Origin: Medicago truncatula
Lineage: Eukaryota; Streptophyta; Magnoliopsida; Fabales; Fabaceae
Direction: 5' to 3'
NCBI RefSeq assembly: GCF_003473485.1
Contig: NC_053046.1
Span: 43,849,832 to 43,913,831, forward strand
DNA length: 64,000 bases
Shown here: positions 24,182-35,306 of the stretch, piece by piece
Numbering within the stretch: position 1 is the first letter of the stretch
Layout of the letters: every line of letters begins with the position of its first letter
The notes under the pieces: generated by a model
What the model was told of the DNA's origin: nothing
Databases searched by the model: none
The model's input: only the letters and a program-made list of their open reading frames with translations
Program-made: the position numbers and the translations under genes

Positions 24182-25275
24182 ACGTGAGACGTTATCATCG
24201 TAGTCCCAAAATATATCACAATTGCAAACACATCCTCTAAAAACATATTCAAGGACTAAAATAACCAATAAAAAAATATTTCTGACCGGTTGGTTTCAAT
24301 TTTTTAAATTATTTCCATATTATTTTAAAAGAAAACAATCATAAGTAATTCTAAAAAAAAAAAAAAAATCATTAATAGAGTAATCAATATATTATAGTTT
24401 TATGGCAGTTCCTCAACATGAAAATGTTTTTCTTCTCTCTCTTCATTATAATCAAATTACTATTTAAAATGTTTTTTTTTTGGTACAACTATTTAAAATG
24501 TTTTTAATGTCTTTTTTAGTTTAATTGTTATACACATTGTATTACAAGTTTTACACATGTATTCAACAATATGATGCCACATAATTTAATGAGTTTAATT
24601 TAAACAAATGACCTGCCAACAAACTATTTCATCAGAAACATAATCAACATGAAATGACAATTCTTCATCAACTTTAAAGGGACACAACCAACTAACGGTA
24701 TTAAATAAAAGAAATATGGCTGTTAGATATGACATAATTAGACTAATAACGAACTAAAATCTCGAATTTTGACGATCAAAATCTTCAATATATGTAAATT
24801 TGAGAAACTATCCTTTCATAAACTTTGTTAACATGAAAGAAACATATCTTCGTTGATTAAAGTGGACTTAACCAACTAACGATATCAAATAAAATCAATC
24901 GTGAAAAAACATCTAGCACTCTCCAGTTTGTAGCATCATTTATTTAAAATCAGTATATGCGCCTTCGAATTATAACAGAACATTGACAACTGTATATGTA
25001 AGAATTCTGATACGCCAAAATTCCCTTTTGTAGATGTTATATTATTGGTTAACCAAAATAACTTTTAAAAAAAAGTCGGTTTCCTAACTGCACCGTAGAA
25101 GTGCCTTAGTTTTATAGCTTAAAACTTGTAACTTTTTGCCAAAATCTAGTTTGAATTGTGTATAATTTAAGTTGAAATTAGTTCTGGTATTGATTCCTAT
25201 TATTAATGTTTCCCTTGTTGTCAATTTCTGTCTTAACATATACATTACCTGTCCTAGAAAACAAACAAGAAAAAC
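24182..25275. other. AT-rich spacer upstream of the tetraspanin pair
   Basis: No coding content. Two related phrases, GGGACACAACCAACTAACGG near 24680 and GTGGACTTAACCAACTAACG near 24862, mark an old direct repeat about 180 bp apart. Confidence 0.4.
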
Positions 25276-26119
25276 CTAGTAAAAAAACTCGTCAGTTTTC
25301 TTTTTCATCACATTCTTTCGTATCAATACACAATTTTATTTCACCATCATCAAGAATGGAACAAGCCAACCCAGGGATTAAGAACATGGATTATAAAAAA
25401 AAAGTGACAAATACAAGAATGGTCAATTATGCAACATCTTGATCCAAATCGTGAACGTCTTAACATTGTTTGTTTCAATTGCAATATTGGTTTTTGGTTT
25501 AAGGATATGGAATACCAGACAAGCTAACACAGAATGTGAGATTTCTCTACTGGGTCTCATAGGTGTCTGTTGTCAATCGCTCTCAATTCTCGCGTTCTAT
25601 ATCTTTATCTTGTTCTTGACACTCCTTTTTCTATTCTCCAGCCAAATCAAAGGCACTGAAGCTTGGTTGCAGAAAAAAGTTAACAATAACAACAATTGGT
25701 ATGCGTTTAAGAGTTGTTTGCAACCTCAAAATTTTTGCTCTGATCTTCATTCGGAAACTCCCAACGATTTCTTTCGCAAATTCTACACTGAGAACTTCTC
25801 ACCTATTCAGGTTAGAATTTTATTTTTCTTTATTGGATTTATGTTCTTGTTGATTGCTTTTATGGGTGTCATCAAAATTTGAGCTTGCACGTGATTTACA
25901 GTATAGATGTTGCAAGATCAGAAATATTACTTATACCAACCCTGATTGTGATTTTTGGAGTAACGATCCAAACATTTCATGCTTCGATTGCCAATCTTGC
26001 AAGGCTGACTTACTGCATGTCATCAATTCTGATTGGGATGACTTCTATATTTTCTTTGTTCTCTCATTTTGGTTGCTCGCCATGCATGGTGCTCTTTCCC
26101 ACTTTCCATGCATTCGATA
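25276..26119 (+). pseudogene. Decayed tetraspanin, upstream copy of a tandem pair
   Basis: It aligns along its length with the intact gene at 27956. The paralogue's start codon region corresponds to about 25275, where the ATG is missing and a TAG is present. The only good ATG (25356, MEQANPGIKNMDYKKK) runs into a stop at 25440, and the reading then continues in another frame as IQIVNVLTLFVSIAILVFGL. A deletion removes most of the second membrane segment. SPIQ at 25799-25810 ends exon 1. The intron has shrunk from 639 bp to about 91 bp, with an acceptor at 25901 that still joins in frame to YRCCKIRNITYTNPDCDFW. About 55 bp of the large extracellular loop, after CCK, are lost. A functional tetraspanin is unlikely. 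Confidence 0.75.
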
Positions 26120-27955
26120 ATGTATTAGATGACAGAAGAGATGAAAAAACATTGAAAGAAGAGATGAAAAAGGATGGTGATATGATGTAAAATTACTAAA
26201 ATACCCCTAATATATGGGGGTGTACATAAGAGGTGTATGAAAAAGGATGTCTATCTATCTTTTTCCTCGGAAAAGAAGAATAAAAAATGTTCTCATAATT
26301 AATTAAATATTATAAAAATGGCATGTTATTAATTATAATAGAAAATATATGTTATTATTATTTTGAAATTGACAATATTTTAAAAATGGTAGAATATCCT
26401 GATAAAAATGGTCTTCCAATTTCATCAGGATAATTTTTAACCCAATAGAAATTACAAAGGAAAGTCAGGATATGATAGAAAAATGATTTATTTTATCTTA
26501 TCCCTTTGATGCTTGAAACATGAGATTTAAGCAGGATATGATTAATGTATCATATCATGTCTCCCTATCCTAACCATCAAACGAACCCTAAAAGTGGGGT
26601 TTGACACGGTATAACACTCTTCACCATTAATTTGAGTAATAAAACACTATCCACCACTAATTTATTATCAACTCAAAAGTAACAATGTAAAAATAGTTAG
26701 ATTTTATAAGAAAAGTTGAACAAATAACAATAATGACAACCAAACTATAAATGATCCAGAATATAATGATTCAACCAAAGATAAATTCAGAATCTATATG
26801 CATAAGAAATTTCAAACAATCAAACTAAAAACAAAAATAAATAGATTATGGGAATAACACCGTTTTTTGTTCACAGAGTTTGCCCTAAGAAAATGCCGAT
26901 GTTGCAGGAGAAAACACCTCTCTGATCCACTATGAAAGGGTCTTTACAAATAGATACAAACAAATCCAAGAAGTTAGCCTCAATTGTCCAAGATCATCAC
27001 TAACTTCTCATTTATTTCCTCGATGATTTTCACTGTAGGATTCAATAGTGAAAGTTTGAATCATTACCCTAATAAGTCAAATTATTCAAGATGTTTACAA
27101 TGTATTTTCCAACTCAAAACGCTCTCAACATATATCTCTCTCATTATTACCATGATTTGAATCATCACCACGAGAAACTAAAAAAATACACATTCAAAAA
27201 ACATATCTACCATATAAACAAAGAATTAAGAGTGTGTCAAGAGTGTAAAACAGAGAGAAAATCAAATATTTTCTAATAATTCATTGTAATTTTCACTCTT
27301 GATACACTTTAAAATAACGGGTAATATTTTATTTTTTTTTGAAGGAACGGGTAATATATTTGTTTGTTTTAGAATTGAATTAAGCCTCGCATAATAATAT
27401 TGCATAGTATTAGGTTTTTTTTATTGAAGTTGAAAGGGTACAAATGTTATTTATATAACTTACTTAGTTTAATAGAGGTATGTATATTCACGATACGGAT
27501 ATCATCAAATTCACGTCGTATTCATTAAAATGATGAGTACTTGAAATATCCGTTTATTTTATCCATCAATATCCAATAAGATAGTTGCCCTTAGGTCGGT
27601 TGCTGTTTTTATCAACGGAATTGAAGTAAATTTTTTATTCTAGTTGAATGATTTTAATTAGTTGACCATGTAGTGAGTCCGTTGGAGAGAGTGAGTAGGT
27701 GGCAGCGAGTCAGGGATTTGACTCTTTCATTTCACTTCCATCAAATTCTCAACAAACTTCCAAATATCACTCCATAATAGAGTTTCCTAAAAAATTGGAA
27801 TTTCTAAATGGTGAAACCTTCAAACTTGTTTGGCTCTCGTGATCTCATGTTCTATAATTGCATTTTTCCTTCAATCTTAACATATACCAATTGGTATCAT
27901 AGGTGCTTTCTTTCAAAATTGGAATTACCTATCCTACAAAACAAACAACAAAAAC
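26120..27955. other. Spacer between the tetraspanin copies
   Basis: No gene is recognised. It includes AT-rich repeat-like sequence. The stretch from about 26395 to 26590 has repeated ATCCTGATAAAA, GGATATGAT and ATATCATGTCTCCC phrases and may be an old MITE. Confidence 0.4.
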
Positions 27956-29551
27956 ATGGATGAAAAAACTAAACAGTTTTCTTCTTTCTTGACATCAATC
28001 TTTCGTCTCCTAAGTTACATTTCACCAGCATTCAAACTAGCCAACAATGGTATCAAGGAAATAGATTATAAACAAAAAAAACAATACGAAGATAGTGAAT
28101 TCAACAATATCTTGACCGGAGTCCTTAGCTTATTAGCTCTAATGGTTTCCATTCCAGTATTGAATTTGGGTTTAGAAGCATGGAGAACAGAAGAAGTCAA
28201 AACAGCATGCGATGCTTCGTATGAAAAACATGTTATTCTCTTCGGCATTTTCCTCTTTGTGGTTTCTCTAATGGGTTTCGTAGGTGCTTGTTTTCGATCG
28301 TTCAAAATTCTAGGGTTCTATCTCCTTATCCTATTCTTGGCATTCTTTTTTCTATTCTACATCAACATCTTCAATCTTGTTGATCGTTACAAAGGCGATG
28401 CTTGGATGCAGGAAAAGGTTAACAATAACTACAGTTGGAATAGGATTAAGAGTTGTTTGCAACCTCAACAATTTTGCGGATCTGAAAATCGTAATGATTT
28501 TCGTAAATCATACGCTGATCACTTCTCACCTATTCAGGTTAGAATTTTTCTTTATTAAATTTATGTTTTCGTTGTTGATCGCTTTTATGTGTTGTCATCA
28601 AAATTTGAGCTTGCATGTGATTCATCTTTAGGGTTGAAATTTTTTGCTTTGCTTTTCATATTTTTCAAAGTATAGATAGGTAAAACTATAGATACTTTAG
28701 ACAATATATTTTCAACTTATGTTAATTACTAGCTATTTTCCTTGTGTTCTTTCCTCGTTTGAGTTTTGTGTTTTTTTTATGATCAACTTGTACATAGAAA
28801 TTATGGCACATTACATATTGCATTTTTTTTTTTGAAGGAATTACATATTGCATTTTGTTTGCTGGTATGTGAATTTTGGTTCTCTTCTATTACAATATCA
28901 CATGGTATAGCCATGTAAAAAATTGTGTGTCTCTCTATTAGTAAATAGTAACCATCAATGAAATTTGATATTATCATTTATTTAATACTCATGAGAAGAG
29001 AAATATGTTCAATTTAACGATAATGACTTAAACCCCCTAAGCCGAGGTTCCGCATTTACAATTTTTGGGGGATAAACTTTTATCTTCTTAATGAAGTGTA
29101 TTGGAGTTTTATCTTAATCAATGTAAATATTCAAAGCCTTATGGATTTCCATTTTTCTTTTCCTATTTTTTTGCAGAATAGTTGTTGCAAACCTTCAAGC
29201 GACTGCGGTTTTACTTATCTGAATTCAACAACTTGGACGAAGCCTGAAAATGTTACTTATACCAACCCTGATTGTGATGCTTGGAAGAACAATCCAAACA
29301 TTTCGTGCTTCGATTGCCAATGTTGCAAGGATGACGTAGTAAAACTCATGAAGTCGGATAGGGACACGACGAATATTGTTTGCATTATCTCACTTTTGTC
29401 GATGGCTAAGATGCTCCATATCGCTACCTCTGCATTCGGGTATACAGTGTTGATACGAATCCGCAAGTATACTGTTTTTTCAAGTAGTAAAAAGATTATC
29501 GTTCCTCAGAGGGTTTATATGAATAATAATCTTGTTTTTAATTCTGATTAG
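27956..29551 (+). CDS. Tetraspanin-family membrane protein with N- and C-terminal extensions
   Basis: Two exons, 27956-28537 and 29177-29551, join in phase after SPIQ to give 318 residues, against about 270 for most plant tetraspanins. Four membrane segments lie near 52-72, 92-112, 117-140 and 259-284. The large extracellular loop has the plant signature SCCKPSSDC (196-204) and PDCDAWKNNPNISCFDCQCC (225-244). The single intron before the CC motif is usual for plant members. Plant tetraspanins act as scaffolds in plasma-membrane microdomains and exosome-like vesicles. Oddities: about 50 residues precede the first membrane segment, where typical members start almost at once; the fourth membrane segment is interrupted by a Lys (SLLSMAKMLHIATSAF); and the C-terminal tail is long. 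The loop is SCCKP rather than GCCKP. The gene may be diverging; expression is unknown. Confidence 0.75.
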
Positions 29552-30966
29552 CGGAAAAGATTAAGTTGGTTGAGTTTATAATTGCTTGGTTAAAACTCAG
29601 ATTAAAAAAAGCGTAATGGGATCATTTGTTTTATAATAATGCCGAAACATAAACATGCCAAATCTATTTCTCTATCTTATATGTTAAATTCTTTTCTAAA
29701 AGCAAGATTATCTTAGGCAATTCATGTTTTCTGATCGAAATATATAAATGTATCTCAATAACAACTAAGCATGGTCGACTGTTATTGAGATCCTATAAGC
29801 GCAAATCTTTTTGCCTCAAAACTTCACAAAACTATTCATCTTGGGTGTTCCCATCAAGTTTTGTGTTGTCTTATCTAATCTCATTTGTTCCAATATCAAA
29901 CTTCTTCGTTTGATATTTGAGATGATGAAGTAACAACTATTAAACTTCTCCGTTTGGTATTTCGTTTAATACGTGTTACTGAGTTTAAAACGATGAGAAT
30001 AGATTAGAAAAAATAGAATTTAAATAAAATAGATATCTAGACTTGGTTTGAATAGGATTTAATCATTAGACTATTCCAACAACTAGAAGGTCTACTCACT
30101 CAAAATCATTGTAGACCAAAGATTGAAATAAAAAGACATAGAACTAAATTGCATAATTGTAAATGTTTGAATATAAATTGCTGGAATATAAATTTGCAGA
30201 AATATAAATAACAAGAGAAAGTAAAGAGCAAGAATGTAAAAGTGCATAAATATTAAAGCAAATGAACTTAGAACAAATGTAAAACTTTTGATTTCTCTAG
30301 AGTCAACTTACAAGCATTCCAAGATGATTACAAGTTTGATGGAGGACCTGTTTATAGCCTAAAACCTCAAGACAAGACATTAAACTCATATTTATAAGCT
30401 TTAAAATGGGAAAACCAAAGAGTTTCGTAACTGCCCTAACTGACAGTAAAGCAGTCCATGCACTTTTCAGCTTCCAAGTGTTAAAAATGCAGGGCCTGTA
30501 GGGAAAACGCACGGTATGCTTCCAGGGAGAAATGCAAGGTTCGTGCGTTTTCAAAGTCAGATCGTGCATTTTTCCACCAACTTTTCCACCCCTTTCTGTT
30601 TCCAATTGAATTTAGGTGTCTTCATGAAAGTTGTAGATATGAATATTATTTTTCATTTGCTTTTCATTTGACTCCATTTAGACATCTACAACTTAAGTTA
30701 TGATCAAAATATTGCACATGGTTCAGCATGGACCATGTGTTTTTCCAGCTATTCATTTTTCTTGCTTTTCTTCAATTTCTTTGCTCCTACCTCAGCCAAA
30801 TGCTCTCATATTTCTTCGTTATTTGTCCTGAAAATAAAAACCAAAGTATTTGTAGTAAAAGAGCTCTAAACTAGGATCAAAACTAACAAAACTTTATTGA
30901 TTTTGAATGCTAAAAATGACATAAACTACAACTTATCAAGTGCCTGACAATTGGAAGAGGATAAAG
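29552..30966. other. Spacer with a possible retroelement remnant
   Basis: No gene is recognised. From about 30040 to 30960 the base composition is less AT-rich, with repeated phrases such as CGTGCGTTTT / CGTGCATTTTT near 30541 and 30570. It looks like non-coding LTR or internal sequence of a decayed retrotransposon, but no LTR pair, primer site or pol motif is visible. Confidence 0.3.
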
Positions 30967-31346
30967 TCTAATATGGACTCACCTTCATAAGTGATCCACC
31001 ATGGACACGTCGTCTTTTGGTTTTAAATGTTAATGGTTCTCCTAATTTCTTTTTCTTTTTCGGTACATGGTTCTCCTCATTTTTATGATTAAAATAATGA
31101 CTAAATTGAAACAATTTTAATCAAAACAACGAAAAATAATTATGTAGTTCGTGTTGCTACGACATCAACCAAGTCATCGTTTTAGCCATGAATATATGAA
31201 AAATGTCATGAGTTTCTTTTTTATTTTTTATTTCTGAATAATATCATTGATCGTCGTTATAATTTTTGATGATTTTTAGTATTGATCCATAGTGGATCAC
31301 TTAAGAAGGTGGTCCATCGAAGAACTCGTCTTGGAAGCTATATTAG
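30967..31346. mobile_element. Imperfect inverted-repeat (MITE-like) element
   Basis: ACCTTCATAAGTGATCCACC near 30981 is mirrored by GTGGATCACTTAAGAAGGT near 31292, with further matches outward (CTAATATGGAC / GTCCAT...TATATTAG). The loop of about 270 bp is unique and AT-rich. Confidence 0.55.
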
Positions 31347-32052
31347 GCTTTTCAATAATTATTCAACATTATTAGCATGTAGTACATTTATGAGAATGGG
31401 AGAATTTGATAGCTCTCCCACTATGGGTAAGTGAGTTTACAGCTAGATCTTGCTGCACCATTTCCTTCCCTCAACTCTTCTCTCGCTTTGAATTAATCTT
31501 TATGCCAACCACTGCCAATTAGAAACTGGGACACATTGTATGCCACTGCCAATTATCAACTGGCGACCGATGTGTATCACCACAATTATTAATCGACCAC
31601 TGTCGCGTACCACGACCAATTACCGACCGACGAATGATGACCAAAATGATAAAATGGTCTTCTTTATATTCTTCTTAGCCACTCGTCTTCGTTTTTCCTC
31701 TTTAAGAACATCTTGGCTCCATAACTCTTCATCTTGTTGGACTTCATTCTCAAGAAGCTTTGAGAGACATTTCCCTTTTGTCACCCGAGATGTGTGATCC
31801 AGGAGTTGTTAATGGATGATGGTGGATCAGTCTAGAAGAAAGAATGTCATTGTGTTTGAAATTTAGTCTAGAAGAAGAAGAAAACTAAACCACTAACTTT
31901 ATTGAAGTTTTTGAAAATTATCTACGTTTTTTAAAACAAAAAGTAAACCGGAAAGCTTTAATTAAAAAATTTGGCCATAAAGGTTTGAATAAATTTTCTA
32001 GGACAAAGTTGTAAATCGAAAAGCTTCAAAATATCTTTTTCCGTATGTATTT
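31347..32052. other. Spacer
   Basis: A run of loosely repeated phrases, CAACCACTGCCAATTA / CCACTGCCAATTATCAACTG / CGACCAATTACCGACCGACG near 31505-31640, suggests a short decayed tandem repeat. The ORF at 31540-31797 shows no family features. Confidence 0.35.
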
Positions 32053-32067
32053 TGCAACAATTACTCT

Positions 32068-32688
32068 TTTTTTTTTTTTTGGTTACAGAGAGGCTAACAG
32101 AAGCAAGGAAACAGAACAGAAAACAGAAACAAAAGAAAAAACCAAAACAAGCAGCTATCTCCTAATAAAGACAGTGCCTATAGCATCAGCTCTAAGCAGA
32201 GGGAGGAGGTCAGCTGGCGGCGATTGGTGGACGACAAGATGAACATCTGAATTAGCACCCAACTTGGCAAAGAAATCCGCACATTGGTTCCCCTCTCTTA
32301 ATGTGTGATGGAGAGAGATATTTCGAACACTAAGCAAATCCTTTATGTTCTGAATGAGGACGGCGTAGGTGTGATATCTCGGAGTGTCATTCATAATAAG
32401 ATTAACTGCAAGAAGGGAATCCGAGTAGCACATGACGTCATTCATATTCAAATCAATAATCATATGCAGACCTTGGTGAATCGCGGTTAGCTCGGCTTGC
32501 AATATGTCCGTCGAATTCGGGATGAAACCGGAAAATCCTGAGATGAACAAGCCTGCACTATTACGGAGAATACCACCGTAACCGGTGCGTGAGGGAGTGC
32601 CTAAGCAGCTGCCATCAACATTAAGAATGTGGTCATGGTGATTTCTGTTGTTGCATTTCACGAAACGGTCAGAATGATTCACATTTCA
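32068..32688 (-). mobile_element. 5'-truncated LINE retrotransposon insertion
   Basis: TGCAACAATTACTCT occurs at 32053-32067 and 32689-32703, a perfect 15-bp target duplication. Inside the left copy is a T run (32068-32080), the poly(A) tail of an element read on the minus strand. The other end falls within coding sequence, so the element was truncated at its 5' end during insertion. The 621-bp insert retains only the RNase H end of the pol ORF. Confidence 0.9.
32155..32682 (-). CDS. RNase H domain remnant of the LINE pol ORF
   Basis: The ORF of 175 codons is the retained C-terminal part of a plant LINE polyprotein. Features of the RNase H (RVT_3-type) fold: NVDGSC at residues 21-26 with the first catalytic Asp23, RTGYGGILRN, a helix with QAELTAIHQGL (Glu64), CYSDSLLAVNLI (Asp88), and the C-terminal EGNQCADFFAKLGA (Asp136). 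All four catalytic acids are present. The apparent start methionine near 32682 is an accident of the truncation point, so this is not a host gene with its own promoter. No frameshift or stop is visible, which suggests a fairly young insertion. Confidence 0.85.
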   Translation of the reverse strand: MNHSDRFVKCNNRNHHDHILNVDGSCLGTPSRTGYGGILRNSAGLFISGFSGFIPNSTDILQAELTAIHQGLHMIIDLNMNDVMCYSDSLLAVNLIMNDTPRYHTYAVLIQNIKDLLSVRNISLHHTLREGNQCADFFAKLGANSDVHLVVHQSPPADLLPLLRADAIGTVFIRR

Positions 32689-32703
32689 TGCAACAATTAC
32701 TCT

Positions 32704-33414
32704 CTCGTTCTCTCTTTGTCTGCTGAAAACCTTTGGAAAATAATCTGATGAAAAAAAAAATGAAGGATTTAAATTTATATATGAGGGCAAAATGGATATG
32801 TCAAATAAATATACAGTTGAGGGTATAATTGATGGAGTGTAGGATAAAAATTTTGCGAGAAAGAAAACTCATTTAAGTATTGATAAAAGAAATGGAATTA
32901 TGTTCTTTACCCAAACGTTTTTGCTCATTCCCAAGTGAAAAAACTAAAATGCCCCTACGTGAGTTAACTCTCACAGCATGAGATAACTCACGCTAGTGCA
33001 AATCTCGGCATGAGTTAACTCACGTTGCGTGAGTAACGTGAGTTAACTCACGCAAAAATATAAATGGTCCATTTGTCAAAAAATATATATTGAAATGGGT
33101 CTCGATACACTAGAAGTGAGAAAATTGCTCTTCTAACCCCACCCCACCCCGCATTGTTCACAACCTCTCGAAATTCCTTATTTACATCTAAATAAGGCGT
33201 TCAGGAGTAACGAACTATTTGGTTTGGGAGATAACTCAGGCACTATATTTAGTAGATAACTTATTAACTGCATTCGGAGCCTAGTTTCCAATAGGTCTAT
33301 GAATATCGTTGTGAACAACAACCTTTAATTTGAGAAACATAAGCAAAAATAATTATTATATATAAAAAATCATTCAACAACATTACACAAATACACTACT
33401 TGGATTCGTTCTAA
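32704..33414. other. Spacer with a cluster of GTGAGTTAACTCAC palindromes
   Basis: Between 32958 and 33052 the palindrome core TGAGTTAACTCA or close variants recur about five times, for example ACGTGAGTTAACTCACGC at 33037-33054. The rest of the interval has no recognisable content. Confidence 0.55.
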
Positions 33415-33515
33415 TTGTAGCTGTCAAATGTATCAGTAGAGTTTGTTTAAACTCTTTAGTTGAAGCAACGATTCTTCAAGTTTAAACAAACTCTACTCAC
33501 ACTTTTGACACCTAC
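33415..33515. repeat. Hairpin with 18-bp perfect core arms
   Basis: GTAGAGTTTGTTTAAACT at 33436-33453 is the exact inverse of AGTTTAAACAAACTCTAC at 33478-33495. Pairing continues outward with mismatches (CTGTCAAATGT / ACTTTTGACACC) and inward near the loop (TGAAG / CTTCA). The loop is about 15-20 bases. It may be a tiny MITE, a small-RNA precursor or a chance palindrome. Confidence 0.75.
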
Positions 33516-34298
33516 GGTGTAAATAAACTCAAATTATGTTATCATTTTAAATTGTGTTGTTGTTTTTAATTATGTTCTATCAATACAAATATTGTTTATG
33601 TTTATCAATTTGAACTATTCTTGCTCACAATGATATCCACAGACCCATCAGAAGCTACGTCCTGAATACAGTTTAGGAGTCATCTCATGAATACAGTTCA
33701 AGCGTTATCTTCTGAACCAATCCATTTGTAACACATAAACGTCTTACTTAGAGATAAAAATGAAATTCCGAGGGATAGACTTGAGCAATGAAGGGGTCAT
33801 AGAACTATTTTCTAGAAGTGAGGCTCAGCAACATGTTAATTAGCCGAAAATAGACTCATTAGATGAAACTATTAACACCCCCATGTTTTTGGGTGAAGAG
33901 GAATGTTATTTCTAAATATTACACGATCCAAAATTCAAAAGACCCGACAGATGCGACCAATAATGAATTGATTCAAGTGGTAAGAAACTTGAACTATTTA
34001 ATTTTGTGGTTAGGAGTTCGATTTCTTATTTATGCATATGAAAACAAAATCTGATTGAGAGGGACAAACTCATCTTGTGTGCCCTAGAGGTTCCTTAAGT
34101 AAGACTAGACCATCGACCTGTGCTAACGCACGAGTCATATGGAAGGTAATATTTGATGGTGATATCTAACAAAATAGTTTAGATGAATGTCATGATTGTC
34201 ATATAGTATTTCATAATATTAAGAAACATAGACGTTGGTACTGTACCATAACATAATTTTCCATGACATCGTCCTTGATACCGTAATGTAACATAATA
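33516..34298. other. Spacer
   Basis: No gene is recognised. CCTGAATACAGTTTAGGAGT and CATGAATACAGTTCAAGCGT near 33660-33700 are a short imperfect direct repeat. Confidence 0.35.
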
Positions 34299-35306
34299 GG
34301 TTAAGTATAGTAAGACGGATTAACATTTATAAGTAAGAGATTAGGTTAAGTATAGCGAGACGGGTTAACAGTTATTCCTTTAAAAAAAACAGCATATAAT
34401 TAGGAACATAATTTCATTTTACTTTAGATACACATTAAATGAAAAAGTGTGGAGGAAAAAATTAGGTTAAAATTAGGTTAAGTATAGCGAGACGGGTTAA
34501 CATTTATAAGTAAGAGATTTTCAAAAAAAAATAGGATATAATTAGGAACATAATTTTATTTTACTTTAGATAAACATTAAATGCGAAAGTGTGAGGGAAA
34601 AATTAGATCAAAATTAGGTTAAATATAGCGAGATGGATTAACATTTATAAGTAACGTAACATAATAGGTTAGGTATAGCGAGACAGGTTAACATTTATAA
34701 GTAAAAGATTAGGTTAAGTATAGCGAGACGGGTTAACGGTTATTCCTTTTCAAAAAAACAGCTTATAATTAGGAAAATAATTTTATTTTACTTTAGATAA
34801 ACATTAAATGCAAAAGTGTAGAGGGAAAAATTAGTTTAAAATTAGAGATGACATTTTGCATAAATTAAATCTAGGGTTAATATAGTAAAGCCACGCGAAA
34901 AATTAGGTTAAATCTAGGGTTAATATTGCACCATGGGTTAACATTTAGAAATAAGAGATGACATTTTGCATAAATTAAGTCTATGGTTAATATAGTAAAG
35001 TCACACGAAAAATTAGGTTAAATCTAGGGTTAATATTGCGTCACGGGTTAACATTTAGAAACAAGAGATGGCATTTTGCATAAATTAAATCTAGGGTTAA
35101 TATAGTAAAGTCACGCGAAAAATTAGGTTAAATCTAGGGTTAATATTGGGTTGGGTTAACATTTAGAAATTAAATCTAGGGTTAATATAGTAAAGTCACG
35201 CGAAAAAATTAGGTTAAATCTAAGGTTAATAAAAGATGACATTTTGCATAAATTAAATCTAGGATTAATATAGTAAAGTCACGCGAAAAAATTTGGTTAA
35301 ATCTTA
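34299..35306. repeat. Complex tandem-repeat field
   Basis: Two interleaved unit types. To about 34760: GGTTAAGTATAGCGAGACGG, GTTAACATTTATAAGTAAGA and ATAATTAGGAACATAATTTT. From 34840: a unit of about 105-110 bp with AGATGACATTTTGCATAAAT, TAAATCTAGGGTTAATAT and AGTAAAGTCACGCGAAAAAT, repeated four to five times with indels. No ORF and no flanking target duplication. Confidence 0.85.

Noticed and set aside
30303-30605. 100-codon minus-strand ORF
   Set aside because: No domain recognised; it sits in probable decayed retroelement sequence.
32155-32682. Stand-alone host RNase H gene
   Set aside because: It lies inside a target-duplication-bounded, poly(A)-tailed LINE truncated near the apparent start codon.
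34840-35240. Telomere-like CTAGGGTTAA repeats
   Set aside because: The phrase recurs once per unit of about 100 bp rather than as consecutive TTTAGGG heptamers.
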